In this document: one piece after another, positions 1-7,448 of the stretch | Position numbering within the stretch: the first letter of the stretch is position 1 | Layout of the letters: each line of letters opens with the position of its first letter | NCBI GenBank assembly: GCA_021796055.1 | Contig: JAJYOS010000011.1 | Location: 1-19,128 of the forward strand | Origin: Bacteroidota bacterium | GTDB taxonomy: Bacteria; Bacteroidota; Kryptoniia; Kryptoniales; JAKASW01 | DNA: 19,128 bases | Direction of reading: 5' to 3' | The notes under the pieces: model-generated | Told to the model about the DNA's origin: nothing | Databases searched by the model: none | The model's input: only the letters and a program-made list of their open reading frames with translations | Translations under genes and position numbers: made by a program

Positions 1-206
1 GCATACAGCCTTTCCATGGGATTTATATATTTCCTCCTTTGTGCCTGAGCGTCGTTGCGGTTAGATCCAAACTGAGCCACTGCCAAGACTTGCCTCTGGG
101 TCATTTCGACCCCGCACACTGCGAAGTCTTCTTTCGACGAAATGAGGATTGTTCTTAATTTCGTGCACGCCAGGGCGGGCATTGCCGGCGGCTGAACCGA
201 CTGAAG
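1..206. other. Left-edge intergenic region below the DUF4175 gene
   Basis: No complete gene is visible. On the minus strand an AAAGGAGGAA Shine-Dalgarno-like run (31-40) lies upstream of an ATG at 16-14 that would read off the window edge. The 16-base gap between them is longer than usual, so a gene starting there is only a possibility. The stretch also holds the TCATTTCG...CGAAATGA inverted repeat, listed separately. I see no terminator with a T-run after the DUF4175 stop, which fits an operon that continues leftward. Confidence 0.35.
101..145. repeat. Inverted repeat TCATTTCG / CGAAATGA, possible dispersed intergenic element
   Basis: TCATTTCG (101-108) and CGAAATGA (138-145) are perfect reverse complements around a 29-base centre. 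The centre holds a second small palindrome, TTTCGACGAAA (132-142), and GGGTC/GACCC lies at the left end. The TCATTTCGACC...GAAGTCTTC wording resembles short intergenic repeats common in environmental FCB-group genomes. That resemblance is from memory and was not searched. A weak hairpin in the transcript is the alternative reading. Confidence 0.4.
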
Positions 207-3200
207 CTACTCGGGTGTCTTCTGAAGGAGCCGGTAGTACCGCAGGATGACCTCTTGATATTCCGGTGGGAAATTTTGCCGGATGAGTTTGAGGAGTTGC
301 TGCTCCGCCTCCGGGTTTGAGAGTTGGAGTTGACCGGGGCTCTGGGTGATTACATCGGTCCCGGCTTTTGTGACGCGCCTGTTGTCGTAATCGCGCTGTC
401 TGATCGACCGGGAAGCGTCCAACAGATGAGAAAGTATTCTCTCCTGGCGTCTGATCGTCTCCTGGGTAATGCTCTTGTTCTGCAGGTCGCTCACGACCGG
501 TTTCATTTCCTTCGCGATCTGGTCGAGGTTTCCAAGCACGCGGTCCTGCTGCTGAGACCCGGCGGCTTCCCTGGCGAGCTGTTCAAGAGATTTGCGGATC
601 GCTTCCTGCTGGACTGCCAGTCTGGCGATCTCGGCCTGTTGCTCCATGGAAAGCGCGCCGTGTTCGCCAAGTTGGCCCGTGAGTGCGTTCAGTCCCTGCT
701 GGTTTCCGGCCAGCTGTTCAAGCTGCTGCATCAGCGACATGCCTCCTCCGCCGCCGCCTTGTCCCTGCATCATCGATTGAAGCGTGGCCTGGATGCTCAG
801 CACGGCCTGGTTCATGGCGCCCATCGCCTGACCTTGAGATTGTGTGGGCGATTCGCCGCTTCGACTCTGAAGAGTGTTAAGAGACTTCTGCATCTGGGAA
901 TAGGCTTCTCCTATCTGTCTTCCCATCTGCGGTGTCACGGCAAAACTCTTATTCGACAGCTGCATCATCTGCTGGGCACTGTAGCCGAGCTGCTGCATCA
1001 GTTCGTTCTGTTTGTCCGCAAGCGACCTCGATTCGGCCGAGTTCGGCATCGTACGCCCGGACTGATCCCTCAGGGATTCCTGCTCCTTAGAAATTTCAAG
1101 CAGGTTCTGCTGAGTCTTCCGAAGCGCGTTTATGGTAGCCTGCTGTTGATTCTGCAGCATTGATCTCTGCGTTTCTGCAAGCTGCCGTTTGAAGTCATTC
1201 AGAGCGGACGAAATCTGACTCTGGACCTTCATCGATCCCGAGAAATTACCTTTTGACAACTCGTCGCCGGCTTCATCCATCTTATTCCCGACCCGGGAAC
1301 TGTCCAGCGTCTGTTTGGCTTCTTGGAGTTCTTTGGTCGGCATCTCCTTTGCGAATTCGTTCATTCTCGTTTTCAGGTCGGACATCGCTCGTTCCGTCTG
1401 AGACAGCTCTTTCCGGATTCCCTTTTCGCTTTCGGAGAGTCTGGCCCGGGCGTTATTGTCGGTCGAGTCCGACTCCGCTGTGGAATTGCGGAGGCTGTCC
1501 TGATGTGCAATCATCTGATCTGCCCGCTTCTGCATCTCGTCTAGTTTCTGCTCGATCTGGACGCGCTTGATGAGGCTCAGCGTTCGCTCGATGCTTTTTC
1601 TCAACATATCCTCATTCATCTGGAAATTCTGCATCGCCTGACGGACAAGATCTGGATTGAGCGATTGGATTGCCTGCTGCAGTTTCTTCAGAGCCTCCTG
1701 GAATTCCGGCGAATTTATCTCCTGGAGAGCCTTCTGAAGCTCGAGGTATTTCTCGAGAGTCTGCGGCGAGACCAACCTGTTCTCGAGCATCTTCCGGGTC
1801 ATGCTTTCGATTTCTTTTTTGACCGCCTCGATCTTCTTTTGCAGGCTGTCGTATTTCTGCAGGGTGTTCTGCATTTTCTTTTCCTGCTCCCAGCTCATCT
1901 GCTTCGTCGCGGTTTTCATCTCCTCCGATATTTTATCGAGCTGGTTTTTCAGGTTGTCCGAGCTGCTGAGTGCGTCTTCAGTCTTCCTGACAAGATCGCT
2001 GTTTTCCCTGTCCGCTGACTCGAAAGCTTCCTGCAACGACGGGAGACGGAGAGTATACTCCGGGCTGACAGTCGATTTAGGCCCGTTGACCATGTCGTTG
2101 TCATATACCCGCGCGTGATAGCTGATCACGTCCTCGGGTACCAGGCCGAGGGAGGTCAGATCCCAGAAGTAATCGATGTCTTCCTGGCCGGCTGATTTCG
2201 ACCGGAGAGGGATCTCTATCGAGTGGTAATCTTTTTCCGCGGGGGCATATTTTGAACTTATGAGTTTGTACTGCAAAAGTAACTTAGTGAATCCGTAATC
2301 GTCTCCGATCGAGATTCTCAGGGGGAGCTGCATATCTCTGCTGAGATCGACATCCCGTCCGGGAGACGTTATCTCGCATGTCGGGTACTCGTCGCTGACG
2401 GCCTCGATGGAATAGATGATCGGGGCGCGGTTCTCAAGGCTGTCGGTATCGATGAGCCGGATCGCATATTTGGCCGTCCGCTTTATGATGAAAGCGCCCG
2501 CGGCATTGCTGGCGCTTGGTGTGAGGCGTGCCTTCGTGCTGTCGTCGAAGGCTATCCACGCCGAACGTAAGTCTTTGTTCGCGCGCAGCGAGTACTCTGC
2601 ACGAGTCCCGGCAAGGGCCGTGAAATCTCCGATATTGTCCTGAAGAATCTCCGGCGCTTTTCCGGTGTAGGAGGGATAGACGAGAGTAACGGTGAAACTC
2701 TGAACTATCGGAAGGTCCACGACCTTCACATTGTATTCGGGCGTCGATTGTTCTCCTGCAGTAATGAAATACACCAGGCTGCTTCGCACGTTTGGAAACT
2801 GGAAGTAATACTTGGCGTCCCCGCTCTGTTTCGCCTGGTGCTTTTCGAATTCCTTCTCGCCCGCGTATTTCTCGCTGATGGTGATATGTGATGGGAGACG
2901 TGTCGCCGTCGCGAGTGACAAGTCAACCTCCACGTTCAGCGTATCACCGCGTGAGAGCTCGGTGTCCCCGGGAGTTACGGCGATCATGTATGCTTTCGGG
3001 GCCGCATACCTATGGGTGAAATTGACCACTCTGCCAAACGCTGAAGGTACCTGGGAAGGGAAGAGGATAACCGTAATGAGAGTTGCCGCAATTGAGGAGG
3101 CCAAAAAAATCCTCGGCCCGCTTTTACTTTTGTATTTCAGTGCGGGTCCTACGTCGAGGGTCGAAGCCTTTGTGAAGATTTGCCCGATGTACGCCTGTGA

Positions 3201-3602
3201 CAACTCCTCGGAACTGAATTGTCCCTGGCCGGGCGACATCAGCTCCACTGCATTCCTGAGACGATCCTTGAGATCGGGGTATCCCTTTCCGACTCGAAGA
3301 GCGGCCTCGAGAAGCTCATCCGTCCTGGCGGAACTTAGGTACCGGATTGCGTGTGGTACGACATATTTGAAAACTGTCAGGAGAAAAACAAACGACGACA
3401 CGGAGAATAGTATTTCTCTTCCGACCGTGCCGAATTGGAATATCAGTTCAAGGATTGTGGATGCAAGTGCGGACACCACGAGGACCGCAAGCGATGAAAA
3501 TCCGCCATCGTAGATTTTCGCAAGTATGCCGGCAAGCCGGATTCTCCGCAATGAGTCCAGTATCTGATTATTCGGGCCATTGGTCATGTAAGACTCTTGC
3601 AT
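207..3602 (-). CDS. DUF4175-family membrane-anchored coiled-coil protein
   Basis: The product is 1131 residues, the size usual for Bacteroidota DUF4175 proteins, whose biochemical function is unknown. Three hydrophobic segments lie near residues 35-57, 62-85 and 163-182. Next comes a beta-rich, Ig-like region of about 200-540 that should be extracytoplasmic. From about 545 to 1100 there is a very long Gln/Glu/Lys-rich coiled coil with a six-glycine run near residue 950. The C-terminus NFPPEYQEVILRYYRLL is characteristic of the family. The first ATG lies 3 bases after the upstream stop, and a second ATG at residue 6 (3587) is equally plausible; neither has a strong Shine-Dalgarno. DUF4159 and DUF4175 genes are usually found together with MoxR ATPase, DUF58 and BatA-like genes, which suggests envelope or stress work. 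The function is inference and the family call is firm. Confidence 0.85.
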   Translation of the reverse strand: MQESYMTNGPNNQILDSLRRIRLAGILAKIYDGGFSSLAVLVVSALASTILELIFQFGTVGREILFSVSSFVFLLTVFKYVVPHAIRYLSSARTDELLEAALRVGKGYPDLKDRLRNAVELMSPGQGQFSSEELSQAYIGQIFTKASTLDVGPALKYKSKSGPRIFLASSIAATLITVILFPSQVPSAFGRVVNFTHRYAAPKAYMIAVTPGDTELSRGDTLNVEVDLSLATATRLPSHITISEKYAGEKEFEKHQAKQSGDAKYYFQFPNVRSSLVYFITAGEQSTPEYNVKVVDLPIVQSFTVTLVYPSYTGKAPEILQDNIGDFTALAGTRAEYSLRANKDLRSAWIAFDDSTKARLTPSASNAAGAFIIKRTAKYAIRLIDTDSLENRAPIIYSIEAVSDEYPTCEITSPGRDVDLSRDMQLPLRISIGDDYGFTKLLLQYKLISSKYAPAEKDYHSIEIPLRSKSAGQEDIDYFWDLTSLGLVPEDVISYHARVYDNDMVNGPKSTVSPEYTLRLPSLQEAFESADRENSDLVRKTEDALSSSDNLKNQLDKISEEMKTATKQMSWEQEKKMQNTLQKYDSLQKKIEAVKKEIESMTRKMLENRLVSPQTLEKYLELQKALQEINSPEFQEALKKLQQAIQSLNPDLVRQAMQNFQMNEDMLRKSIERTLSLIKRVQIEQKLDEMQKRADQMIAHQDSLRNSTAESDSTDNNARARLSESEKGIRKELSQTERAMSDLKTRMNEFAKEMPTKELQEAKQTLDSSRVGNKMDEAGDELSKGNFSGSMKVQSQISSALNDFKRQLAETQRSMLQNQQQATINALRKTQQNLLEISKEQESLRDQSGRTMPNSAESRSLADKQNELMQQLGYSAQQMMQLSNKSFAVTPQMGRQIGEAYSQMQKSLNTLQSRSGESPTQSQGQAMGAMNQAVLSIQATLQSMMQGQGGGGGGMSLMQQLEQLAGNQQGLNALTGQLGEHGALSMEQQAEIARLAVQQEAIRKSLEQLAREAAGSQQQDRVLGNLDQIAKEMKPVVSDLQNKSITQETIRRQERILSHLLDASRSIRQRDYDNRRVTKAGTDVITQSPGQLQLSNPEAEQQLLKLIRQNFPPEYQEVILRYYRLLQKTPE

Positions 3603-3605
3603 TGC

Positions 3606-4280
3606 TCAGTGAGTCAGTGCCCAGTAGACTATGTTTGTTCCGAATTCGAGTGCCTCCAGTCGCTTCGCCTCCGGGTCGCCATGAACCTCGGGAGGATCCC
3701 AGCCGTCCGAAGGATTACATTCGGTCGTGTAGTACACTGCAAGCCGGTCGCCGATAAATATTCCGTAAGCTTTCGGCGGTTTGCCGTCCTCCCAGTCCTG
3801 TATCTTCGGCGGGCCGTTCGAAAAATCAAAAACACAATCATACAGGCCATAGGAATAGGGGAGCTCCACGAGAGCCCTTTCCGGAAACACTTTCTTAATT
3901 TCCCTGCGGAATGCAGCATCCATGCCGTAATCGTCGTCCGCGTAAAGGAAGCCGCCATTTTCGAGATATTGGCGGAGCCGGCTTGCCTGTTCATCCGTAA
4001 ACCTGATGTTCCCATGCCCCGTAATGAAAAGAAAGGGATAAGTAAAAATATCGTCGCTCATGATATCGACGTAGTAATAGTTCGGATCGACATCGATGTC
4101 TGTATGAGACTTGACGAAGTCGAGCAATGTCGGCTCTTCGAGAGGATCATTATACCAGTCTCCGCCACCGTCGTATTTCAACCTTGCAATCCTGAAAGCG
4201 CTGGATTTCTGTGCCACTGCCTCCTCGGCGATGCACAACGTGACGGCCGAAAGGACTATCAGCAAAAAAGCTTTATTCAT
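3606..4280 (-). CDS. DUF4159-domain exported protein
   Basis: The product is 224 residues. It opens with a clear signal peptide (1-24, ending AVAQ). The DUF4159 body shows the family landmarks ARLKYDGGGDWYNDP, YPFLFITGHG, GGFLYADDDYGMD and FRREIKKVFP, and ends DPEAKRLEALEFGTNIVYWALT. The fold is related to class-I glutamine-amidotransferase-like domains, but no enzymatic role is established. I chose the ATG at 4280 over an in-frame TTG at 4316 because the shorter form starts exactly at the signal peptide, and the TTG falls inside a candidate -35 box. No Shine-Dalgarno precedes the ATG. It is the first gene of the DUF4159-DUF4175 operon, with 3 bases between its stop and the next ATG. Confidence 0.88.
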   Translation of the reverse strand: MNKAFLLIVLSAVTLCIAEEAVAQKSSAFRIARLKYDGGGDWYNDPLEEPTLLDFVKSHTDIDVDPNYYYVDIMSDDIFTYPFLFITGHGNIRFTDEQASRLRQYLENGGFLYADDDYGMDAAFRREIKKVFPERALVELPYSYGLYDCVFDFSNGPPKIQDWEDGKPPKAYGIFIGDRLAVYYTTECNPSDGWDPPEVHGDPEAKRLEALEFGTNIVYWALTH

Positions 4281-4287
4281 TATTTTC

Positions 4288-4316
4288 AATCTAAAGAAGG
4301 AGTCATGGAGTTTCAA
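4288..4316 (-). promoter_or_regulatory. Candidate sigma70-type promoter of the DUF4159-DUF4175 operon
   Basis: On the minus strand TTGAAA (4316-4311), a 17-base spacer and TAGATT (4293-4288) match a vegetative promoter at 9 of 12 positions. The expected start of transcription falls at or within a base or two of the ATG at 4280, so the mRNA would be leaderless, which agrees with the absent Shine-Dalgarno. Not experimentally supported. Confidence 0.45.
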
Positions 4317-4381
4317 GCTAAAGGGATTTCGCGAATCGACTTCGAAATGGAGTGTTAGCCTTAAGTATTGTATGTTAGAAC

Positions 4382-4948
4382 ATGGAGCAATTCATAAGTC
4401 ACAACGGCTATCTGACAGTCTTAATCGGCATTACTTTGGGTGGAGAGATCGGTCTGTTCGCGGGAGTAGCACTGGCTCACACAGGCTCCATTTCCCTCGC
4501 CGGAGTGGTGGTTTTAGGAACTGCAGCCTCGTTCATAGCCAACACGTTTTATTACTACGCCGGCAGACTTCTTTGGCATAAGTGGTCCTGGCTCAGGCTT
4601 AAGTTCGGCGAAAGGGTTGAGAAGACCTCCTCCGGCGTCCGTCATTACGGCTCCCTCATAATGCTGGTCGCGAGATTTTTCTACGGCATCCGCGACATTG
4701 TTCCGATAACGCTCGGTCTCTATGAAGTTGGCGCGGGAACATTTGCGGTCTATAATGCAATCGGTGCTTTTGTCTGGGCCTTTTTTTTCACTGTCGTGGG
4801 CCACTTCTTCGCTGAATTCGTCCAGAGCTCCTTCCGAAGTTTCCAGGCTGGTCTGGTTCTCGGCGTGGCAGCTACGATCGTAGCGATGGTGCTGTACTTC
4901 CTCATACGCAGGGGAACTGCAAGAATGCGGGATCGTTCGGAATCTTAG
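4382..4948 (+). CDS. DedA family (SNARE-associated/VTT domain) membrane protein
   Basis: The product is 188 residues of DedA type. Members are inner-membrane proteins implicated in lipid carrier or phospholipid flipping and in membrane homeostasis. It has GGEIGLFAG near residues 20-28, the YYYAGR motif at 57-62, and the conserved segment ARFFYGIRDIVPITLGLYEVG at about 97-117, with Arg98 and Arg104 as the likely membrane-embedded basic residues. A final membrane helix (about 155-175) is followed by an Arg-rich cytoplasmic tail. It is slightly shorter than the usual 200-220 residues at the N-terminus, but the ATG at 4382 is the only ATG before the conserved region. It is divergent from DUF4159 and convergent with the cytochrome gene. 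No clear Shine-Dalgarno is seen. The specific substrate cannot be told. Confidence 0.88.
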   Translation: MEQFISHNGYLTVLIGITLGGEIGLFAGVALAHTGSISLAGVVVLGTAASFIANTFYYYAGRLLWHKWSWLRLKFGERVEKTSSGVRHYGSLIMLVARFFYGIRDIVPITLGLYEVGAGTFAVYNAIGAFVWAFFFTVVGHFFAEFVQSSFRSFQAGLVLGVAATIVAMVLYFLIRRGTARMRDRSES

Positions 4949-4950
4949 AC

Positions 4951-4999
4951 GCCGAAAAGGAAACCGCCGGGCGGCTCTTATTAAGAACGTCCCGGCGGT
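4951..4999 (-). terminator. Hairpin terminator between the DedA and cytochrome genes
   Basis: ACCGCCGGG (4963-4971) and CCCGGCGGT (4991-4999) form a perfect 9-bp stem. The loop contains a second small palindrome, TCTTATTAAGA. Read on the minus strand, the stem is followed by TTTCCTTTTC, so it should end the cytochrome transcript. It lies 30 bases past that stop. On the plus strand there is no T-run, so termination of the DedA transcript is less certain. Confidence 0.7.
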
Positions 5000-5028
5000 C
5001 TAAAGTCAATCAATTCGGAGGGGAAGCC

Positions 5029-6525
5029 TCACTGTGTGCCGTCGTGACAATCCGTGCAGGAGCCTTCTTTCCAGGCATCTCCGATACCGGCCGGAGGGTG
5101 GACAAACGCGACGCCGTCAAGGCTCACGTTCGTAGTCGGTTTCTCACCCTGGTTGAGTATAACGTGACAGGTCTCGCAATTATGGGGGATGACTTGACCG
5201 TCCGCGCTCTTATGATTGCCGTCGTGGCACCGGAAACAGCCCGGATATTCCTGATGTCCTATGTCGGTGGGATACGCTCTCCAATCAACTTTCATGTAGG
5301 GGAAGAAATTTTCCCGGTAGATGGACTGAAGTGACTCGACCGCCGCTTTGATGTCCGAGCTCCGCTGGGAGGCAATTTGGGGATACCTGGTCTGGTAGAA
5401 GGAATCGACGAAGAGCCCGATGCTGTCCAGGGCGTTCTTCGTGTTTGTGTAATGAGGGACCAGCGCGTTCACCGCCGTTTGTTTGATCCAGGGAAGAGTT
5501 GGATTGATTGAGCCGCTTGCCATGGCTTCGTTCACCGCATCGCCCGGAGATTTAATTACGTGCGTCGGACGGTTGTGGCAGTCCATGCAGTCCATCGTCT
5601 TGATGCTGAGGTGTTTGATCGAGTCCGGCGTGAACGGGTTATCGCTTGTCGTAAAAGTCTGCGTCTTCCCGTCCGCATCGACAACGCGAACCCACGGTAT
5701 GGTCTGCGAGGACGAATCGGTGGGAAGGTATTCGACCGTGTGCGTGACATGCCAGTGAACGGGGGGATGCTGGCTTTCTCCTGAGGTGCTCTTTCCTATT
5801 CTGATCAACATGTCGAGGTTCCAACGAGTGTTGGAAGAGTCCTCGAGGTAGAATGCTTTTATAATGCGGCGTTCGCCGACAAACGACTGGGGCCAGTGAC
5901 ACTGTTCGCAAGTCTCCCTGGCAGGGCGCAGGTTCTTGATCGGCGTCGGGATCGGTCGCGGGTATTTGTCGAAGAGAACTGAGTAGACCTGGTATGCGCC
6001 CGACAATTTGGATTTTACATACCAGTTTGCGCCGGGGCCGACATGACACTGAACGCAAGGCACCCTGGCATGCGGCGAATGCAAATAGGTGGTGTACTCG
6101 GGTTTCATGACCCTGTGGCAGATCTGTCCGCAAAAAGTTACCGACTCAGTGAAATCGAAAGCGCGGTAGCTCCCAATCGCGGTAAATACCATGAGGAGTA
6201 GAGTGCCGGTGGAAAAAATAAAGAACACTCTGCGGTGACGCGGGTCGTTGAAGTCGATCTTCGGCATCGGAGGGATGCCCGCTTCCGATGCTCTTTGAAA
6301 ATGCCTCCTCTCCAGAAGCGCGCCGACCGGGATTATTATCAGTCCGAGTATGAGAACGCTTGGGAAGAGTATATATGTAACAATTCCAAAGTAAGGCGGG
6401 AGCGTGTTCCATACCGCGTCGATCACCATCAGGATCACTATCGCCCCGAATGTAACGGACGCGATAATTGCGCCGGTCATGCTTATGGGATTGTAGAACA
6501 GGTCCGGATACTTTCTTCTCTTCAT
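5029..6525 (-). CDS. Seven-heme NapC/NirT-type inner-membrane cytochrome c, ImcH-like
   Basis: The product is 498 residues from the chosen ATG. There are three membrane helices at about 13-35, 45-72 and 99-121. The third leads straight into a NapC/NirT-like domain. Heme sites are CGQICH (132-137, a CX3CH), CVQCH (157), CEQCH (206), CMDCH (313), CFRCH (430), CETCH (450) and CTDCH (490), seven in all. The family takes electrons from (mena)quinol and passes them to periplasmic cytochromes. Three helices plus seven hemes is the layout of Geobacter ImcH, which serves high-potential extracellular electron acceptors. The ATG at 6525 has GAGG five bases upstream; an ATG at 6528 and an unsupported GTG at 6597 are alternatives. 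It stands alone, with no reductase or outer-membrane conduit gene in the window. The family is firm; the ImcH role is inference. Confidence 0.88.
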   Translation of the reverse strand: MKRRKYPDLFYNPISMTGAIIASVTFGAIVILMVIDAVWNTLPPYFGIVTYILFPSVLILGLIIIPVGALLERRHFQRASEAGIPPMPKIDFNDPRHRRVFFIFSTGTLLLMVFTAIGSYRAFDFTESVTFCGQICHRVMKPEYTTYLHSPHARVPCVQCHVGPGANWYVKSKLSGAYQVYSVLFDKYPRPIPTPIKNLRPARETCEQCHWPQSFVGERRIIKAFYLEDSSNTRWNLDMLIRIGKSTSGESQHPPVHWHVTHTVEYLPTDSSSQTIPWVRVVDADGKTQTFTTSDNPFTPDSIKHLSIKTMDCMDCHNRPTHVIKSPGDAVNEAMASGSINPTLPWIKQTAVNALVPHYTNTKNALDSIGLFVDSFYQTRYPQIASQRSSDIKAAVESLQSIYRENFFPYMKVDWRAYPTDIGHQEYPGCFRCHDGNHKSADGQVIPHNCETCHVILNQGEKPTTNVSLDGVAFVHPPAGIGDAWKEGSCTDCHDGTQ

Positions 6526-6528
6526 CAT

Positions 6529-6959
6529 TACCTCTGTATGGTTATTTTCGTCAAACGGTCCTTCGCCCGGGATGTGCCTCGGACTCAACATCATCACTCA
6601 TCAACAATGACGACATCAATAGACCTGCTCAGGGGAATGGTCTAGAAAGGCGGAAACTAGTTCTGCCCAATCTCATCTGCCGGGCATAAGTTACAATCTT
6701 ATACCCATTTATTTCAATATATCGCCGAGATTTTACCCCTTTACGAAAATTCTCCACCACACGCGGAAAGACTGCTTCGTTGATTAGAAAACCTCCCGGC
6801 AAGAGGAAGATCGATCTGTCAAAATTGCCGCCCGAATGAACGATTTGAAATTCCTTGGGAATGGACAGCTGATTTCACAGCCTTTCGGAAAAACCGGCTT
6901 AACCGCGAGAGACCAATATGTTTGAGTCTTTCAGGTCACAGTCGTTAAATTAGAGCATC
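6529..6959. other. Divergent intergenic region, no gene seen
   Basis: These 431 bases separate the minus-strand cytochrome gene from the plus-strand asparaginase-domain gene. No reading frame with a credible start and composition is present; the short frames entering from the right of the cytochrome gene are shadows. It holds an imperfect inverted repeat GGGCATAAG / CTTATACCC (6682-6690 and 6698-6706, one mismatch) and a candidate promoter for the rightward operon just before 6960. I could not find a convincing promoter for the cytochrome gene. Confidence 0.6.
6922..6950 (+). promoter_or_regulatory. Candidate promoter of the asparaginase-tag-nitroreductase operon
   Basis: TTGAGT (6922-6927), a 17-base spacer and TTAAAT (6945-6950) resemble a vegetative promoter. 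The -10 box ends 9 bases before the ATG at 6960, so the predicted 5' leader is 0-3 bases. No Shine-Dalgarno is present, which agrees with leaderless initiation. Confidence 0.4.
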
Positions 6960-7448
6960 ATGGCAATCAGAATATTCGTGACGGGTGGGACCTTCGACAA
7001 GGAATACAACGAGCTGACGGGGAAGCTCTATTTCAAGGACACTCATCTCCAGGAGATGCTCAAGCTCGGAAGATGCAAGATCGAGGTCGATGTCAGGACT
7101 TTAATGATGATCGACAGTCTCGAGATGACCGACGCGGACCGGGGGATCATACTGGAGAACTGCGTCATGTGTGAGGATGAAAGGATCATTATCACGCATG
7201 GAACCGATACCATGGAGCAGACAGCCCAGATGCTCGGCAGAGCCATCAAGGACAAGACCGTGATCCTGACCGGTGCGATGATCCCTTACAAGTTCGGAAG
7301 TTCTGACGGGCTGTTCAATCTTGGAAGCGCGCTCGCCTTCGCGGAAACACTACCTCACGGCGTCTATATAGCGATGAACGGGAGATGCTTTAACTGGGAC
7401 AACGTCAGGAAGAACAGGAAGACGGGCGAGTTCGAGGAAATCCGATGA
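6960..7448 (+). CDS. Half-length asparaginase-domain protein
   Basis: The product is 162 residues and corresponds only to the N-terminal, catalytic-residue-bearing domain of type I/II L-asparaginases, which hydrolyse asparagine to aspartate and ammonia in proteins of about 330 residues. Visible motifs are VTGGTFD (Thr11 as the likely nucleophile), DSLEMTDAD (about 52-60), ITHGTDTM (Thr82-Asp83) and TVILTGAMIP with Lys99 just before it. The C-terminal domain, which completes the active site of a neighbouring subunit, is absent. The gene ends cleanly in a normal operon, so this is probably a stand-alone family rather than a decayed gene. Activity on asparagine is therefore uncertain. Its TGA overlaps the next ATG by 4 bases, giving translational coupling to tag. 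Confidence 0.85.
   Translation: MAIRIFVTGGTFDKEYNELTGKLYFKDTHLQEMLKLGRCKIEVDVRTLMMIDSLEMTDADRGIILENCVMCEDERIIITHGTDTMEQTAQMLGRAIKDKTVILTGAMIPYKFGSSDGLFNLGSALAFAETLPHGVYIAMNGRCFNWDNVRKNRKTGEFEEIR

Noticed and set aside
740..760. GCC-rich run that could pass for a tandem repeat
   Set aside because: It encodes the polyglycine stretch of the DUF4175 protein and is ordinary low-complexity coding sequence.
324..1163. Long plus-strand frame opposite the DUF4175 gene
   Set aside because: It lies wholly antisense to a confidently identified gene, is rich in Leu/Arg/His from reversed codons, and shows no family motif. Other plus-strand frames up to 3513 are rejected for the same reason.
3597..4358. 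Plus-strand frame of about 250 codons opposite DUF4159
   Set aside because: Antisense shadow; DUF4159 motifs, signal peptide and operon context are on the minus strand.
5639..6133. Second minus-strand frame inside the cytochrome gene
   Set aside because: An out-of-frame overlap with the heme-motif frame; its sequence has no recognisable domain.
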